Below are positions 23,551 to 31,360 of a stretch of DNA of 41,979 bases, piece after piece. This DNA comes from a virus. The notes below the pieces were generated by a model. The model had not been told where the DNA came from. It searched no databases and saw only the letters and a program-made list of their open reading frames with translations. The position numbers were made by a program, and so were the translations under genes. Within the stretch, counting starts at the first letter, position 1; every line of letters starts with the position of its first letter. The stretch lies in the IMG/VR virus record IMGVR_UViG_3300022747_000001, positions 64,001 through 105,979 of that record; one strand, given 5' to 3'.

Positions 23551-24462
23551 TTAGATGTTTGTCACACCCTTGAGGCGAGCGATCGAACGGCTAGACTTCA
23601 AAGCCAGGCCGGTGTACCACTTCAGACGGATGCGAGTCGCGTCTTTGTTTTGCACAGTGCCGATGTTCTCGACCACGATGCCAGCGTCACCGCCGCCGTA
23701 CAGACCGTGCAGACCGTCCAGCTCGTTCAAACGCAGAGCGTAAACAGAGCAGGTGTCGCTGTTGGAACCTTGGTCTTCGCCGCCATCCAAGAACTCGTTC
23801 ATGATGACTGGGATGCCGTTGTGAGTCAGCATTGGGCGACCGAAGTTTTCCAGCTGTTGCATCACGGCGTCTGTACCGTAAGTTGCACGCAGCAGGCCAC
23901 GGAAGGCGCGGATTGTGCCACGACGCATCACGATCACGTCAGCACCGTTAGGCACTGCGTCACACAGTTGGTCGAGCATGCTCAGGGTCAGTGCGTTGCC
24001 GTTAGCGCCGGCAGACACGAGCTGAGTCGAAGGAGCGGCAGCAGCCAGGGTTGGCAGACCGTCGAAGGCTTTGCCGTTGACTGTGGAGTCGCCGGTAGCC
24101 AGAGTTTGGTGGAACGCACGAGCCACAGCCTTGGCCTTCTTAGCGATCTGGATCGCCATCTGGTCGTTGGTGTCACCCATTGTGGTTTGCAGGAACTTGT
24201 CCACGTCCACGTCGCCAGCCAGAATGCGCAGTTTGGCAACGACTTCAGTGAAGGTTGCGGCGCTTTCGTTCACTGGATCGTTAGGATCGAGGAAGTCAGC
24301 AGAACCCAGAGTGTTCTCGCGGTTGTAAACGTAAGCCTTGCCATTCACGCCCACGAAAGGCAGAACGGAGAACAAGTCATCACGCTCGATGATTTGGTCA
24401 ATGACGCCAGCGATGAGCTGGTTGTTGCTGAGTTTTTCAGCTTCGGTACGGAGCAGAGCCAT
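23551..24462 (-). CDS. Major capsid protein (HK97-fold)
   Basis: The protein has 303 residues. It starts MALLRTEAEKLSNNQLIAGVIDQIIERDDLF without the long delta domain of HK97. VYNRENTLGSADF, AVARAFHQTLATGD and the P-domain-like stretch (DQLCDAVPNGADVIVMRRGTIRAFRGLLRATYG, GIPVIMNEFL) are typical of the short HK97-type capsid proteins that use a separate scaffold. No prohead protease is seen. The gene has the strongest promoter I find in the window and its own terminator, as expected for the most abundant virion protein. Confidence 0.93.
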   Translation of the reverse strand: MALLRTEAEKLSNNQLIAGVIDQIIERDDLFSVLPFVGVNGKAYVYNRENTLGSADFLDPNDPVNESAATFTEVVAKLRILAGDVDVDKFLQTTMGDTNDQMAIQIAKKAKAVARAFHQTLATGDSTVNGKAFDGLPTLAAAAPSTQLVSAGANGNALTLSMLDQLCDAVPNGADVIVMRRGTIRAFRGLLRATYGTDAVMQQLENFGRPMLTHNGIPVIMNEFLDGGEDQGSNSDTCSVYALRLNELDGLHGLYGGGDAGIVVENIGTVQNKDATRIRLKWYTGLALKSSRSIARLKGVTNI

Positions 24463-24515
24463 TTAGGTTCCTTTCAAATTTATGAATTCAACGCTTCGGC
24501 TCTTACGTCGCTCTA

Positions 24516-24575
24516 AGTCACCGATGAGCCAAGACTATATCACTATTATGGCGAAATGTCAAGTCATCGGTGACT
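24516..24575 (-). promoter_or_regulatory. Strong promoter for the capsid gene flanked by two operator palindromes
   Basis: The minus strand reads AGTCACCGATGACT (24575-24562, exact), overlapping TTGACA (24562-24557). A 17-bp spacer and TATAGT (24539-24534) follow, then after 4 nt GCTCATCGGTGACT (24529-24516). The two palindromes bracket the promoter as operators do. The capsid ATG is at 24462 with AAAGGAAC upstream. Confidence 0.75.
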
Positions 24576-24587
24576 TATCTTTCTACA

Positions 24588-25469
24588 TCAGAACTTCAGG
24601 CCCTTCAGACCGCTGGCGATCTTGGAAATACCATCAGTATTGACTTCGGTTTTTGTCGTGCCGGCGGGCTTCTTGGATTCCGAACCCGCGCCAGGCTTGA
24701 CCTTGCTCTTGAGCAGTTCATCCTTCTCGGGGTCGGCTTCCACGATCTTCTTGAGCGCTTCTTCGAAGCTCACGGGGTTGCCGTACTGGTCAACCATCGC
24801 GGTGCGATTGGCAGCGCCCTTCGGCTTGTCGTAGCCCACCACTTTGCCGTCTTCCACGTCGAAGTGATCGCCATAGATCACACGCGCCTTGGCCGGTGTC
24901 AGGGTCATCTCTTCGATGATGAACTTGGACTGCGAGAACTGGGTGCCGACACTCAGATCGTTGATGGTGCCCACCGTGCTGGTGATCTTGCTGTTGGCTT
25001 CGGCCAGTTGTGCCTGAAGTGCCGTGATCTCGCGACTGTGCTCTTCAGCCATGCGCGTTTTCAGACGCTCCCAGTCACCGGCTGCGGCCAGCGCTTTTTC
25101 TTCGGCAGTCTTTTGGTCGTTCAGAAGTTTCTTCACGGCCACGGGGTCAATGCCCTCGAACTGCTTCAAAGCTTCCTTGGCGGCTGCCAGGTCAGCGTTG
25201 GTTTTGTCCAGCGCCTCTTTTTTCTTCATGTTCTCTTTGAGCAGACGCGCTTCTTCATCGGAAGGCTTGCGACCACCCTTGGCGGCGTCTTCGGCTGCCT
25301 TGGCTGCGGCGGCTGCGGCTGCCTCTTCAGCGGCCTTTGCTGCGGCGGCTGCTGCGGCTGCGGCTGCGCCGTCATCACCACTACCACCACCGCCACCACC
25401 ACCGCCACCACCTGCATCATCTCCAGCAGGCGCGTGATATTTCAAAAATACGTTTCGAGTAACTAACAT
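24588..25469 (-). CDS. Capsid scaffolding-like protein
   Basis: The protein has 293 residues. The N-terminus carries Gly10 and long poly-Ala/Lys/Glu runs (residues about 20-65). Residues 75-175 form a coiled coil (LLKENMKKKEALDKTNADLAAAKEALKQFEG, MAEEHSREITALQAQLAEA). The C-terminus is basic (SKVKPGAGSESKKPAG...). A soluble charged coiled-coil protein directly before the capsid gene is the normal scaffold position, and the short capsid protein needs one. No protease domain is visible. AGGAAG precedes the ATG. Confidence 0.75.
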   Translation of the reverse strand: MLVTRNVFLKYHAPAGDDAGGGGGGGGGGSGDDGAAAAAAAAAAKAAEEAAAAAAAKAAEDAAKGGRKPSDEEARLLKENMKKKEALDKTNADLAAAKEALKQFEGIDPVAVKKLLNDQKTAEEKALAAAGDWERLKTRMAEEHSREITALQAQLAEANSKITSTVGTINDLSVGTQFSQSKFIIEEMTLTPAKARVIYGDHFDVEDGKVVGYDKPKGAANRTAMVDQYGNPVSFEEALKKIVEADPEKDELLKSKVKPGAGSESKKPAGTTKTEVNTDGISKIASGLKGLKF

Positions 25470-25555
25470 AGAATTTTCTTCCTTTCGACCTGTCTCTTGG
25501 TCATTGGGGTTGTTGCAGCCGGCAAGTCGCTATGCCGGCCATCGAGGTTTGGGGT

Positions 25556-27187
25556 TTACACCCCCGCCATCACCGCTTTCGCTTGTTGGCGATTGCCAGT
25601 CTTGTCCAGCGCTTGCTGATCTGGAGAACCCTGCGAGGCAGGGTCAGCAGTCAGGTCGGCTGGGTCGACCGGCCAATCTTTCAGCTCCGCCTCCATCTTG
25701 GCTCGCAGTGCTTTGCCAAGTTGGGGGAAGAGTTTGTCGAGCACGGCACGCATCTGCTCCTGGCGCACTGTCTCTGGTGCGTCAATCAGCATCAGGCGAG
25801 CCGCAATGTCGAACTCGTCGTACAGACCACGGGTGTCGAAGTTATCTGGGTACGACACGAGGTCTTTTTCCAGCTTGTCGTCTTCGCCGTTCCACTTGGC
25901 CACGATCTTGATGATCTTGTTCTCGATCACTTCCAGGCTGTCTGCTTTGGCTGCCAACAGAGCATTCACTCGCTCGAAGTCGTAAGCCTTGGCCACACCA
26001 CTGGAATTGTCGATTCCCAACGCGTTGTCCTGTTTGGTGCGCTCACCTGCCAGGCCGACCGTGTGGTAAATCTCATTGATGATCTTGTTGATGACAGCCA
26101 GAATCATCTGTGCCTGCTTGGGGTCAGGCGACAGGTAAAACGGCTGCGTGTTGGACTCACCGTCGTAGAGGAAGATGCGCTTGGTGCCCATCTCCGTCAG
26201 CTTGGTGTAGTTGTCCTCGCCTGGCAGCACGTTTTGAGCGGGCATGGCCAGTTGAGAGAACGTCTGATCCTGGATGATGGCATCCAGGTTCGAGAGGTAG
26301 TTGCCGACCGCGCGATCCAGATACGCGATGTCGTCAATGAGCGCCGGAGCGCAGTATTCTTCGTCGGTGATGATGTTGTCGGCCAACACAACGGGGACGA
26401 TACCCAGTCCGTGATTGCCTTCCGCAACCAGCTTGACCACTTTCTTGCGGCCTTCTTTGATCTCTTGGAACAGTTTCCAGTCCTGCTTGGTCCACAGACG
26501 GAAGCGTTCGATCTCCGCGCCGCTGGACTCCATTGGGTCGGCGTCGTCACGGGTGCATTCGGAGATCAGTGCCCACTCCAGCTCGCCCTCGGTGTCAAAG
26601 GCGTAGTCCAGCAGTTGCTCGGGGCCGACGATGTAGGCGTAGGTGCGCACACCGACCTTCTTTTCGTCCGCCTTGGATACTACGGGGCCGGCGGCAGCGC
26701 CTGCGGTGTTGTCGATCACGATGCCGATGCGACCGTAGATCGAGCTTTTCTTGGACACTTGGCGCGAGAAGTCCTTGATGCCCAGACCGTTGCGGGTGGA
26801 CTTCTTCCAGAAGTCTTTGACCGACTGCGGCGCGTCCGTGTCGTTGCGCTGGATGACCTGCTTGAACAGGTACTTGTTGAGCAAGTCCACGACCTCGCGG
26901 CTGTGGTTAAAGCGGTAGGCGCGGGTCAGTCGGTCGGCAAACTCGGTGTCACCTTCCTTGATGTAGCGAAAGATGTTCTCTTTGAACCATTCGCGGCCAC
27001 CTTCGTAGGTTTCTTCCATGAACTCCCAGTGATCCACGTTCTCGACGTACTCGGGGTGGCGACGCTCGATGAGCGCTCGCAGCTTCTTTTGTTCGTCGGT
27101 TTGTGGCGCGGTCGAGCCGCCTGCCATCGGTGCGCGAGCATCGACGGAAAGGCTTTCGCCTGGTTTGAGTTGGAAGTTGGTCGCCAT
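25556..27187 (-). CDS. Portal protein
   Basis: The protein has 543 residues. Position directly after terL, length, and segments such as RHPEYVENVDHWEFMEETYEGG, VGPEQLLDYAFDTEGELEWALIS, IDDIAYLDRAVGNYLSNLDAI and QAQMILAVINKIINEIYHTVGLAG fit the portal group found in many siphoviruses (DUF4055-like). The stem/clip region would be at about residues 270-420, and the Gln/Ala-rich tail is unstructured. It forms the dodecameric DNA channel of the head. The start follows a TAGGAAC ribosome site. Confidence 0.88.
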   Translation of the reverse strand: MATNFQLKPGESLSVDARAPMAGGSTAPQTDEQKKLRALIERRHPEYVENVDHWEFMEETYEGGREWFKENIFRYIKEGDTEFADRLTRAYRFNHSREVVDLLNKYLFKQVIQRNDTDAPQSVKDFWKKSTRNGLGIKDFSRQVSKKSSIYGRIGIVIDNTAGAAAGPVVSKADEKKVGVRTYAYIVGPEQLLDYAFDTEGELEWALISECTRDDADPMESSGAEIERFRLWTKQDWKLFQEIKEGRKKVVKLVAEGNHGLGIVPVVLADNIITDEEYCAPALIDDIAYLDRAVGNYLSNLDAIIQDQTFSQLAMPAQNVLPGEDNYTKLTEMGTKRIFLYDGESNTQPFYLSPDPKQAQMILAVINKIINEIYHTVGLAGERTKQDNALGIDNSSGVAKAYDFERVNALLAAKADSLEVIENKIIKIVAKWNGEDDKLEKDLVSYPDNFDTRGLYDEFDIAARLMLIDAPETVRQEQMRAVLDKLFPQLGKALRAKMEAELKDWPVDPADLTADPASQGSPDQQALDKTGNRQQAKAVMAGV

Positions 27188-27204
27188 AATGTTCCTATCT
27201 TATA

Positions 27205-27218
27205 CGTCAGTAGTGAGT
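27205..27218. promoter_or_regulatory. AGTCA-N4-TGACT palindrome between terL and portal
   Basis: CGTCA-GTAG-TGAGT (8 of 10) lies in the 42-nt gap. On the minus strand TTGACT precedes and TATAAG follows it, but the spacing (15 bp) and a start point inside the ribosome site make a promoter doubtful. Confidence 0.45.
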
Positions 27219-27229
27219 TAGTCAATGCC

Positions 27230-28474
27230 TTATATTGACATGCCCCCAATTTCGATTTTGCGCACTGGGTATTCCAGCTCGATGCAGTAACCGCCGGCGT
27301 CAGCCGAGTGTTCGATACCCATCGACTTGTCCACCTCGCGTGTGCCCTTCTTGTAGATCGTCTGCTCCAGGGCGGCGATGAAGTGCTTGCACTTCTCATC
27401 CACGCGCAGACGAATCTTGCCGTTGGCGTCACGCAGCATCCGGTTCACGGCGTTCACGCGATCGGCCACCATCGGGTGTTTCTTGCGGTACTTGATGCGC
27501 TTGAAGCCCTTCTCGCGCAAGATGTCCATGTCGGTTTCACCACGAGCGTGCTGGCGCTGTCCGCCGGCAGGGTCGGGGTACATGACAATGCGACCCTGAT
27601 GGCGCCAGTAGCGCTTTTCCAGCTCCTCGCACACCTCTTCGGTGTTGGAGCCGAACAGCACGATTTCGTCGATCGCCCACAGCTCGCCATTGTCCTGGGG
27701 CTGGTAGATCACCGTGGACATCGGGTCGATGTTGAAGTCCATACCCACCCAGATCGGCAGCTTCGGATTGAACGGCAGCTTGCCGATGTGCGAGGCGCGG
27801 TCAAACGGGTAGTACACGCGACCGGACATGGTTTCAAAGCTGGCTTCAAACTCCTGACGGAACGACTTCTCGTCCATGTCCTTCTTGGCCGCCTCGATCT
27901 CGGAGATCGGGATAAAGGGCGACGTGATCGTGGGGAACTGCCAGCTCTCCCATTCCGACATGCGTCTGGCCTTGGGGTCTTGGCCTTTTTTGTAAAGCTC
28001 GTACAGGTAGTTGTACGCCTTGGGAGTGCCGATGAAGATGGCGTGACCGCCGGTGTCCGCCAGCGTCGGGCGCAAGACCAGCGTCCAGACCTCCTCGTGC
28101 ATGTCCTGGAACTCGTCCAGAACGAGGAAATGAATACCTACGCCACGCAGCGAATCGGGCTTGTCGGCGCCCTTCAGCTCGATACGGGTGCCGTTGATGA
28201 GAGTGATCGTCAGACTGGTTTCGTTGACCTTGCGAATCCACTTGCGCGGAATCGCATCCATCAGGTCGACCCACATAATCTGCTTGGCCATCTTGTAGGT
28301 GGGGGCCACGTACCAGATTTTTTGCTTTGCTTTTTGCGCCTTCTTGATGATGAGCACTCGCGAAAGCGCGGTCTTACCCCAGCGCCGGCCGGCCACGACC
28401 ACCCGATACCGGCACATCGACCGATACACTTCCATCTGCTTCGGGTGCAGCGACAGTCCGACCTTCGACCCCAT
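27230..28474 (-). CDS. terL: Terminase large subunit
   Basis: The protein has 414 residues. The ATPase domain has Walker A GRRWGKT (29-35) and Walker B FLVLDEF (D120-E121), with IFIGTPKAYN as coupling motif. The RNase H-like nuclease domain has acidic residues in VGMDFNID (D246), YPDPAG (D301) and EHSADAGGY (D392). It cuts and pumps DNA into the prohead through the portal. The ATG shares a base with the terS TAA (TAATG). All motifs are intact. Confidence 0.96.
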   Translation of the reverse strand: MGSKVGLSLHPKQMEVYRSMCRYRVVVAGRRWGKTALSRVLIIKKAQKAKQKIWYVAPTYKMAKQIMWVDLMDAIPRKWIRKVNETSLTITLINGTRIELKGADKPDSLRGVGIHFLVLDEFQDMHEEVWTLVLRPTLADTGGHAIFIGTPKAYNYLYELYKKGQDPKARRMSEWESWQFPTITSPFIPISEIEAAKKDMDEKSFRQEFEASFETMSGRVYYPFDRASHIGKLPFNPKLPIWVGMDFNIDPMSTVIYQPQDNGELWAIDEIVLFGSNTEEVCEELEKRYWRHQGRIVMYPDPAGGQRQHARGETDMDILREKGFKRIKYRKKHPMVADRVNAVNRMLRDANGKIRLRVDEKCKHFIAALEQTIYKKGTREVDKSMGIEHSADAGGYCIELEYPVRKIEIGGMSI

Positions 28475-29118
28475 TAAGTCTCCTCAACGACATCGCTGCC
28501 GTCCGCCTGAAGGTCGCTCACGTCCACGTCCTCGATGTCTCCGACATCCTGGAAGTTGCGTTCACGCAGTGAGGCGATCTGCTCGGCCGTCAGCTCCGAG
28601 ATCACCAATTCAGGGATGTCGTTCTCGTCGATCGCGTCGGGACGATCCAGGCCCAGCACCGAGTAGCGCTCCTCACGCGCCTTCTTGAGCACCGTCATCG
28701 CGGTGTCCAGTGCCTTCAGGTTGTTCAGTGCCGATGAGACGGGCACGCCGTCTTGTTTGGTCTTGAGCACCTCCGCCCAGGTGAGCTTGGCCAGACCGCT
28801 GGCCATCTTGTAGTGCTCTTCCTTGGTTTCCTTGATCCGCGCGGCGATGATCGCTGCATCGTTCAGAGCGGCTTTTTCGACCTCTTTTTCCACGCGCTTT
28901 TGGTGTTTGGCGCGGCTGGTGCCTTTTTTGATCTTGTGGCGAGCGAAGTATTTGGAAAACGACTGCTCGTGGCGGTCGAACTTCTTGGCCAGCTCGGGGA
29001 GCGTGACTTCCCCCGACTCCCACAGAGTCTTGGCTTCTGTCCACTCTTTTTGCGTCAGATTCGGGCGGCGAGCCTTCTTCGTAGCGGGTGGTGGGGTTGT
29101 TTTCTTTGCTTCAGGCAC
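28474..29118 (-). CDS. terS: Terminase small subunit
   Basis: The protein has 214 residues. After a basic Pro/Lys leader, residues 20-62 form a helix-turn-helix (LTQKEWTEAKTLWESGEVTLPELAKKF). A coiled oligomerisation region follows and then an acidic tail (DVGDIEDVDVSDLQADGSDVVEET) that probably contacts TerL. It recognises the packaging start. It is transcribed after a promoter/terminator pair at 29145-29230 and coupled to terL by TAATG. Confidence 0.88.
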   Translation of the reverse strand: MPEAKKTTPPPATKKARRPNLTQKEWTEAKTLWESGEVTLPELAKKFDRHEQSFSKYFARHKIKKGTSRAKHQKRVEKEVEKAALNDAAIIAARIKETKEEHYKMASGLAKLTWAEVLKTKQDGVPVSSALNNLKALDTAMTVLKKAREERYSVLGLDRPDAIDENDIPELVISELTAEQIASLRERNFQDVGDIEDVDVSDLQADGSDVVEET

Positions 29119-29144
29119 TTCAACTGCTTTCGTTCAAAAAAAAA

Positions 29145-29163
29145 GGGCGTGGAGAAGACGCCC
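29145..29163 (-). terminator. Rho-independent terminator (possible attenuator) before terS
   Basis: On the minus strand GGGCGT/ACGCCC (6-bp stem, 7-nt loop) is followed by nine T. It lies downstream of the 29189-29230 promoter and upstream of the terS ATG, so transcripts from that promoter would be about 45 nt unless they read through. Confidence 0.8.
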
Positions 29164-29188
29164 AGAGGAGATAGCCAAAGTTCGGGCG

Positions 29189-29230
29189 AATGTAGCAGAT
29201 TTGCAACACATAGTCAAGTCATTCGTGACT
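29189..29230 (-). promoter_or_regulatory. Candidate promoter and exact operator palindrome upstream of terS
   Basis: The minus strand reads AGTCACGAATGACT (29230-29217), running into TTGACT (29217-29212), a 17-bp spacer and TACATT (29194-29189). The palindrome lies inside the last codons of the 133-residue gene, encoding its K-S-R-M-T end. Confidence 0.6.
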
Positions 29231-29615
29231 TAGCACCGTGACGTTTGCCAAACAGCGCTGCGTAGGTTGCAAAAGCGGCGGCCATCTCTTTGGACTCGCA
29301 CTCGGTGGTGGTGATGCTGCCTTCGGGGAACACGACCTCGGCCCAGTGGCAGTTCGCTTCCTCAAAGAACGTGACCTCGGCTTTCAGACCCTGAAGGATG
29401 TTCATGCACTCGTCGATGTTCTGTGTAAAGCGCTCTCCGACCAGCCAGTTGGTGTCGTCGGGCACCACATCGTTGGGCCAGACCTTCACGTAGTGATCCA
29501 CGACCTCGCAGCGCAATCCGAGCAAGCGAGGAATCGCGCAATCCAGCTCAAGCGCCAGGTCTGGGAGTTTCCCGTGTGGGGTTTCGTTTCCCGTCTCTTC
29601 TTTAATTACATTCAT
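29214..29615 (-). CDS. Hypothetical phage protein
   Basis: This encodes 133 residues (MNVIKEETGNETPHGKLPDLALELDCAIPRLLGLRCEVVDHYVKVWPNDVVPDDTN... in outline). The central part looks like a small alpha/beta fold with NWLVGERFTQNIDECMNILQG and ANCHWAEVVFPEGSITTTE. It resembles the small protein-of-unknown-function type common upstream of terS. There is no membrane segment or catalytic motif. The last codons overlap an exact palindrome. A terminator and a palindrome separate it from the regulator gene upstream. Confidence 0.65.
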   Translation of the reverse strand: MNVIKEETGNETPHGKLPDLALELDCAIPRLLGLRCEVVDHYVKVWPNDVVPDDTNWLVGERFTQNIDECMNILQGLKAEVTFFEEANCHWAEVVFPEGSITTTECESKEMAAAFATYAALFGKRHGAKSRMT

Positions 29616-29619
29616 ACTA

Positions 29620-29633
29620 AGTCACTTCTTAGT
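29620..29633. promoter_or_regulatory. Degenerate palindrome before the 133-residue gene
   Basis: AGTCA-CTTC-TTAGT (9 of 10), extended as ACTAAG/CTTAGT, lies 5 nt upstream of the ATG at 29615. TATATA just upstream on the minus strand may be a -10; the -35 is poor. Confidence 0.4.
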
Positions 29634-29661
29634 TATATATAACATATACGCGGGAGCAAAA

Positions 29662-29679
29662 ATCCCCGTTGCGGGAGAT
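29662..29679 (-). terminator. Rho-independent terminator after the winged-helix regulator gene
   Basis: On the minus strand ATCTCCCG-CAA-CGGGGAT forms a 7-bp stem with one bulged T, followed by TTTTT. It ends the 34342-29691 operon 12 nt after its last stop codon. Confidence 0.7.
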
Positions 29680-29690
29680 GGATTCCCCGC

Positions 29691-30014
29691 TCATTGTTCG
29701 AACACCTCGGAAAGCTCGTCCAGCATTTCGTCATCCAGCACATCGGAGACAAAACTGACTTCCCGCTTGCCCGTCATAATCTCGCCCGCTTTGGTGAGCG
29801 AAATAATCGTGCGTGTGCGGCCCCGACGCTTCTCAGACGCGTCCTTTTGAATCAGACCATGAGCGATCAGTGCTCGGATGGAAAACTGCGCGGATTGCTT
29901 GGTGGGTTGATACGACAGCCGCTCAAGAATCTGGTCAAGGTCGGTCGCCGCTCCGTCAGGGTTGCGTTCCCCGATGATGCGAAGCAGCTCCAGTTGTTTG
30001 GTGGTCAGGTGCAT
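29691..30014 (-). CDS. Winged-helix (MarR-like) DNA-binding regulator
   Basis: This encodes 107 residues. LTTKQLELLRIIGE opens a winged-helix domain. Residues about 25-52 (LDQILERLSYQPTKQSAQFSIRALIAHGLIQ) hold the helix-turn-helix with recognition helix, and KRRGRTRTIISLTKAGEIM is the basic wing, a strongly MarR/PadR-like pattern. The C-terminal 30 residues are acidic (DVLDDEMLDELSEVFEQ) and may dimerise. It is the last gene of the operon and the best candidate in the window for a protein that binds AGTCA-N4-TGACT, since its own operon promoter carries that site (34354-34367). Binding is inference. Confidence 0.8.
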   Translation of the reverse strand: MHLTTKQLELLRIIGERNPDGAATDLDQILERLSYQPTKQSAQFSIRALIAHGLIQKDASEKRRGRTRTIISLTKAGEIMTGKREVSFVSDVLDDEMLDELSEVFEQ

Positions 30015-30016
30015 GG

Positions 30017-30949
30017 TTATCGGTACTGGGCCGGCAGCTTGGAAACATCCAGCGGCTGATCCGGTGCTTGGTTATCAAACGCCGTGACCGGCAAACGCGC
30101 CGGCAACGTCGATACGTTCTTTTCGGGGCTGCGGTCAGGGTTCAGGTACACCCCGTACAAAGGACTCGCCAGGGTGAGTTGCTGAAGCGATTTGAGCAGG
30201 TATCCCACGTCCATCGTCTCAGAGCGCTCTACCCCACGGAAACGGGCGTTACCCGTCTTCTCGAGGGCAGAACAGGCGTAGTAGAACTTGCGCATCTCGG
30301 CAACGCATTTGTCTTTGATGGCCGGCGGCATGCCGGCGATCTCGATCATGATGGCGGTGAAGTCCGAGGGGTTCGCATCGAACCAGCGACGGAAAAACTC
30401 CATCCCCTTGTTGTAGTTGGCGCTGCGCTTGGGCTTGGTGAACTTCATCCCCGCCTTGGCCGCAAAGGGGTTGAACTTGCTCATCGAGCTTTGGAACTCG
30501 ATCACCTCGCACCCCGTCATGCGCATCATCAGGTTCTGCATGCGGTAGGCAATGCCAGCGCCCCGATACATGGTGTCCAGCACCAGCCGGCTGTTGGTGC
30601 AGGCGTGGTCGTTGATCCAGTAGGCGCGGTGACGGTTAATCATGCGACTGTCCATGCCGCCCGTGTTGGGCTTGAGGTGCTGAAAGACCTCGTTGCGTCC
30701 GCTCAAGAGCATCTTGGGTACGGTCATGACGCCAACACCGATGGTCTGGCCACGCAGCACGCAGCGGAAGATTTTCGGGCCGATGCCCAGGTTCTCCGCC
30801 TTGTAGTGCAGCTCGTGCAGCAGGTTCCAATCGTCGATGTCGCCGCGCTCGACGTAAATCTCAGGCAGCAGTGACAGCATGTGGTTGTCAGGCACCTCGC
30901 GTCGCTCGACGAGCATGTCGGCGTTGTCGCAGACCGTCCACGTTCTCAT
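30017..30949 (-). CDS. GNAT-like acyltransferase domain protein (partner of ABC ATPase)
   Basis: The protein has 310 residues. FRCVLRGQTIGVGVMTVPK and LVLDTMYRGAGIAYRMQNLMM look like the central strands and the acyl-CoA pyrophosphate loop (R-G-x-G-I-A) of a GNAT fold, followed by CEVIEFQSSMSKFNPFAAKAGMKF. COG2401 proteins fuse such a domain to an ABC ATPase; here the two are separate genes in one operon (ATPase at 31695-32342). Phage copies are common but their substrate is unknown to me. The C-terminal 80 residues are extended and Pro-rich. The start is TAATG-coupled to its neighbour. Confidence 0.65.
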   Translation of the reverse strand: MRTWTVCDNADMLVERREVPDNHMLSLLPEIYVERGDIDDWNLLHELHYKAENLGIGPKIFRCVLRGQTIGVGVMTVPKMLLSGRNEVFQHLKPNTGGMDSRMINRHRAYWINDHACTNSRLVLDTMYRGAGIAYRMQNLMMRMTGCEVIEFQSSMSKFNPFAAKAGMKFTKPKRSANYNKGMEFFRRWFDANPSDFTAIMIEIAGMPPAIKDKCVAEMRKFYYACSALEKTGNARFRGVERSETMDVGYLLKSLQQLTLASPLYGVYLNPDRSPEKNVSTLPARLPVTAFDNQAPDQPLDVSKLPAQYR

Positions 30950-31089
30950 TACTTGGCTTTCTTTTTCACCACGGGTGGCAACTTCGTGCCCGAGTCGCGC
31001 ATGTCCTTCTTGGAGACATCCGTGTTGCCATTGGTCTTGGCGATTTTCTCAACCACCTCTTTGGGGGTTGGGCTTTTACTTGCTGCCAT
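30949..31089 (-). CDS. Small basic protein, 46 residues
   Basis: The ATG at 31089 has a strong ribosome site (AAAGGAAACGAC). The product (MAASKSPTPKEVVEKIAKTN...PPVVKKKAK) has one helix in its first third and a Lys-rich tail; probably disordered and possibly nucleic-acid binding. It starts 14 nt inside the upstream membrane-protein gene and ends TAATG with the GNAT gene. Function unknown. Confidence 0.55.
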   Translation of the reverse strand: MAASKSPTPKEVVEKIAKTNGNTDVSKKDMRDSGTKLPPVVKKKAK

Positions 31090-31360
31090 GTCGTTTCCTT
31101 TCGATGACGTGTTGGTAGAACCAGATTGCGAAGGCGATGCCGCAGCACCCACCCAGCGTGGAGACGCCAAGCACAGACAGGGCGCCGCCCGCTGCGAACT
31201 TGACGAAGATGAAATTGGAGACGCTGATACCGGCTGAAGTCAGTACGGCCGCCAGGTAACGGCCGGCAATCACGTTGCGCGACTGAATCCCCAGCAGGAA
31301 CACGACCGTGAAGCTGCCCAGAAAGAGCATGCCGTAGTCGGTCAGCGTCAAGGCGTTCAT
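31076..31360 (-). CDS. Small membrane protein with three predicted helices
   Basis: This encodes 94 residues. Hydrophobic segments lie at about 8-24 (YGMLFLGSFTVVFLLGI), 32-55 (GRYLAAVLTSAGISVSNFIFV) and 58-83 (AGGALSVLGVSTLGGCCGIAFAIWF). The C-terminus is basic (QHVIERKRHGSK), placing it in the cytoplasm. I do not recognise the family. Coupling with the thioredoxin gene (ATGA) suggests a shared task. Confidence 0.6.
   Translation of the reverse strand: MNALTLTDYGMLFLGSFTVVFLLGIQSRNVIAGRYLAAVLTSAGISVSNFIFVKFAAGGALSVLGVSTLGGCCGIAFAIWFYQHVIERKRHGSK

Noticed and set aside
25532-27238. Plus-strand open frame opposite the portal gene
   Set aside because: Shadow of the portal gene; Val/His/Leu/Gln-rich without domains.
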